Below the pieces are notes generated by a model, which had not been told where the DNA came from, made no database searches, and worked only from the letters and a program-made list of their open reading frames with translations. This document shows, one piece after another, positions 6,262-6,846 of a stretch of DNA of 6,846 nt (the stretch's first letter is position 1; each line of letters opens with the position of its first letter). Source of the DNA: Demequinaceae bacterium UBA4004 (GTDB taxonomy: Bacteria > Actinomycetota > Actinomycetes > Actinomycetales > Demequinaceae); contig DGBM01000053.1 in assembly GCA_002384765.1 (NCBI GenBank), forward strand, positions 1 to 6,846, in the 5' to 3' direction. A program made the translations under genes and the position numbers.

Positions 6262-6846
6262 CTACTTCTTGGGTGAAGCGTCGGTGGTCACACCCTCGGT
6301 GCTCATGCGCGCGCCGGTCGCAGCGGAGAAGGTGTGCTGCTCGCCTGCACGAATGCTGACCCAGATGGTGTCACCCTTCTTGGGCACGTCGCGGGGGTCG
6401 ATGCGCACCACGAGCTGCGAATCGCCAGCCTCGAAGTGCATGTCCTGACTGCCGTCGAAGTCGGTCGGCACCGAACCGTAGACGAAGGCGTCTGAACCGA
6501 GCTCCTCCACCACGTCAACCTGGACGGGGATTGCACCCTCAGCATTGGGGGCGGCGCGGTCCAGAGACTCGGGCCGGAAGCCAAGCACCACACTGTCAAT
6601 GTCTTCGGACTTGAGCCCCGCCAGCACCTCACGGCTGAGCGGAACCTTGCCGCGGCCCACCTGTGCGGCGCCGTCGAGCACCCTATAGGTGCCGATGTTC
6701 ATGGCGGGGGAGCCGATGAAGCCGGCGACGAACATGTTGGCAGGGGTGTCGTACATGTCGCGCGGGGTGCCCACCTGCTGGAGCACTCCGTCCTTCAAGA
6801 CTGCGATGCGGTCGCCCATGGTGAGTGCCTCGACCTGGTCGTGCGT
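6262..6846 (-). CDS. Sugar ABC transporter ATP-binding protein, UgpC/MsmK/MsiK type, C-terminal part
   Basis: This is the last 194 residues of a carbohydrate ABC transporter ATPase (family length about 360-380); the 5' half, with Walker A, the LSGGQ signature and Walker B, is outside the window. The first visible residues are [17 protein letters not shown], which hold the H-loop histidine and the helix typical of the MalK/UgpC group. Then follow [26 protein letters not shown] (in the family, the link to the regulatory domain), [19 protein letters not shown], and a final [16 protein letters not shown], all diagnostic of the C-terminal OB-fold/TOBE regulatory region. It would power import of a sugar or glycerol-3-phosphate from the cytosolic face of the membrane. 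In actinobacteria such ATPases often serve several importers (MsiK type), so the substrate cannot be named; no permease or binding-protein gene is visible here. The gene ends in TAG, followed by a strong hairpin. Confidence 0.93.
   Translation of the reverse strand, partial: THDQVEALTMGDRIAVLKDGVLQQVGTPRDMYDTPANMFVAGFIGSPAMNIGTYRVLDGAAQVGRGKVPLSREVLAGLKSEDIDSVVLGFRPESLDRAAPNAEGAIPVQVDVVEELGSDAFVYGSVPTDFDGSQDMHFEAGDSQLVVRIDPRDVPKKGDTIWVSIRAGEQHTFSAATGARMSTEGVTTDASPKK

Overview
The window looks like chromosomal DNA from a high-GC Actinomycetota (actinobacterium). The evidence is the strong G/C bias at third codon positions, the frequent GTG starts, the CarD sequence (close to mycobacterial CarD as I remember it), and the gene order carD-ispD-ispF-cysS-rlmB, which matches the Mycobacterium tuberculosis locus from memory. 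An order such as Micrococcales is plausible but cannot be fixed by eye. I see no mobile element, phage gene, CRISPR array, tRNA or rRNA. There is also no gene-free stretch over 300 bases; the longest gaps are 119 and 99 bases.

Left part (1-3858, + strand): a tightly packed housekeeping cluster. It holds the C-terminal half of carD (RNA polymerase-binding regulator), ispD and ispF (two steps of the MEP isoprenoid pathway), cysS (cysteinyl-tRNA synthetase) and rlmB (23S rRNA 2'-O-methyltransferase). The carD/ispD, ispD/ispF and cysS/rlmB stop and start codons overlap by 4, 4 and 1 bases, which suggests translational coupling. The only real gap is 119 bases before cysS. It ends in a TANNNT -10-like hexamer seven bases from the GTG start, so cysS and rlmB may have their own leaderless transcript. 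The cluster joins transcription control, isoprenoid precursor supply and translation rather than one pathway.

Right part (3883-6846, - strand): read leftward, this holds the C-terminal half of a sugar ABC transporter ATPase of the UgpC/MsmK/MsiK type, then a DUF4032 protein with a kinase-like N-terminal half, then a Cof-like HAD-IIB phosphatase. A strong 15-bp perfect hairpin follows the ATPase gene, and a second TANNNT motif six bases from an ATG precedes the DUF4032 gene. That gene and the HAD gene therefore probably form a two-gene unit with a leaderless promoter. The HAD gene converges on rlmB with 24 bases between their stop codons, and a short hairpin sits over the HAD stop-proximal codons.

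Most of the window is ordinary. The item most worth a second look is the DUF4032 protein: it keeps a full set of kinase-like catalytic residues and lies beside a phosphatase and a sugar-transport ATPase. No clearly new multi-gene system is visible.
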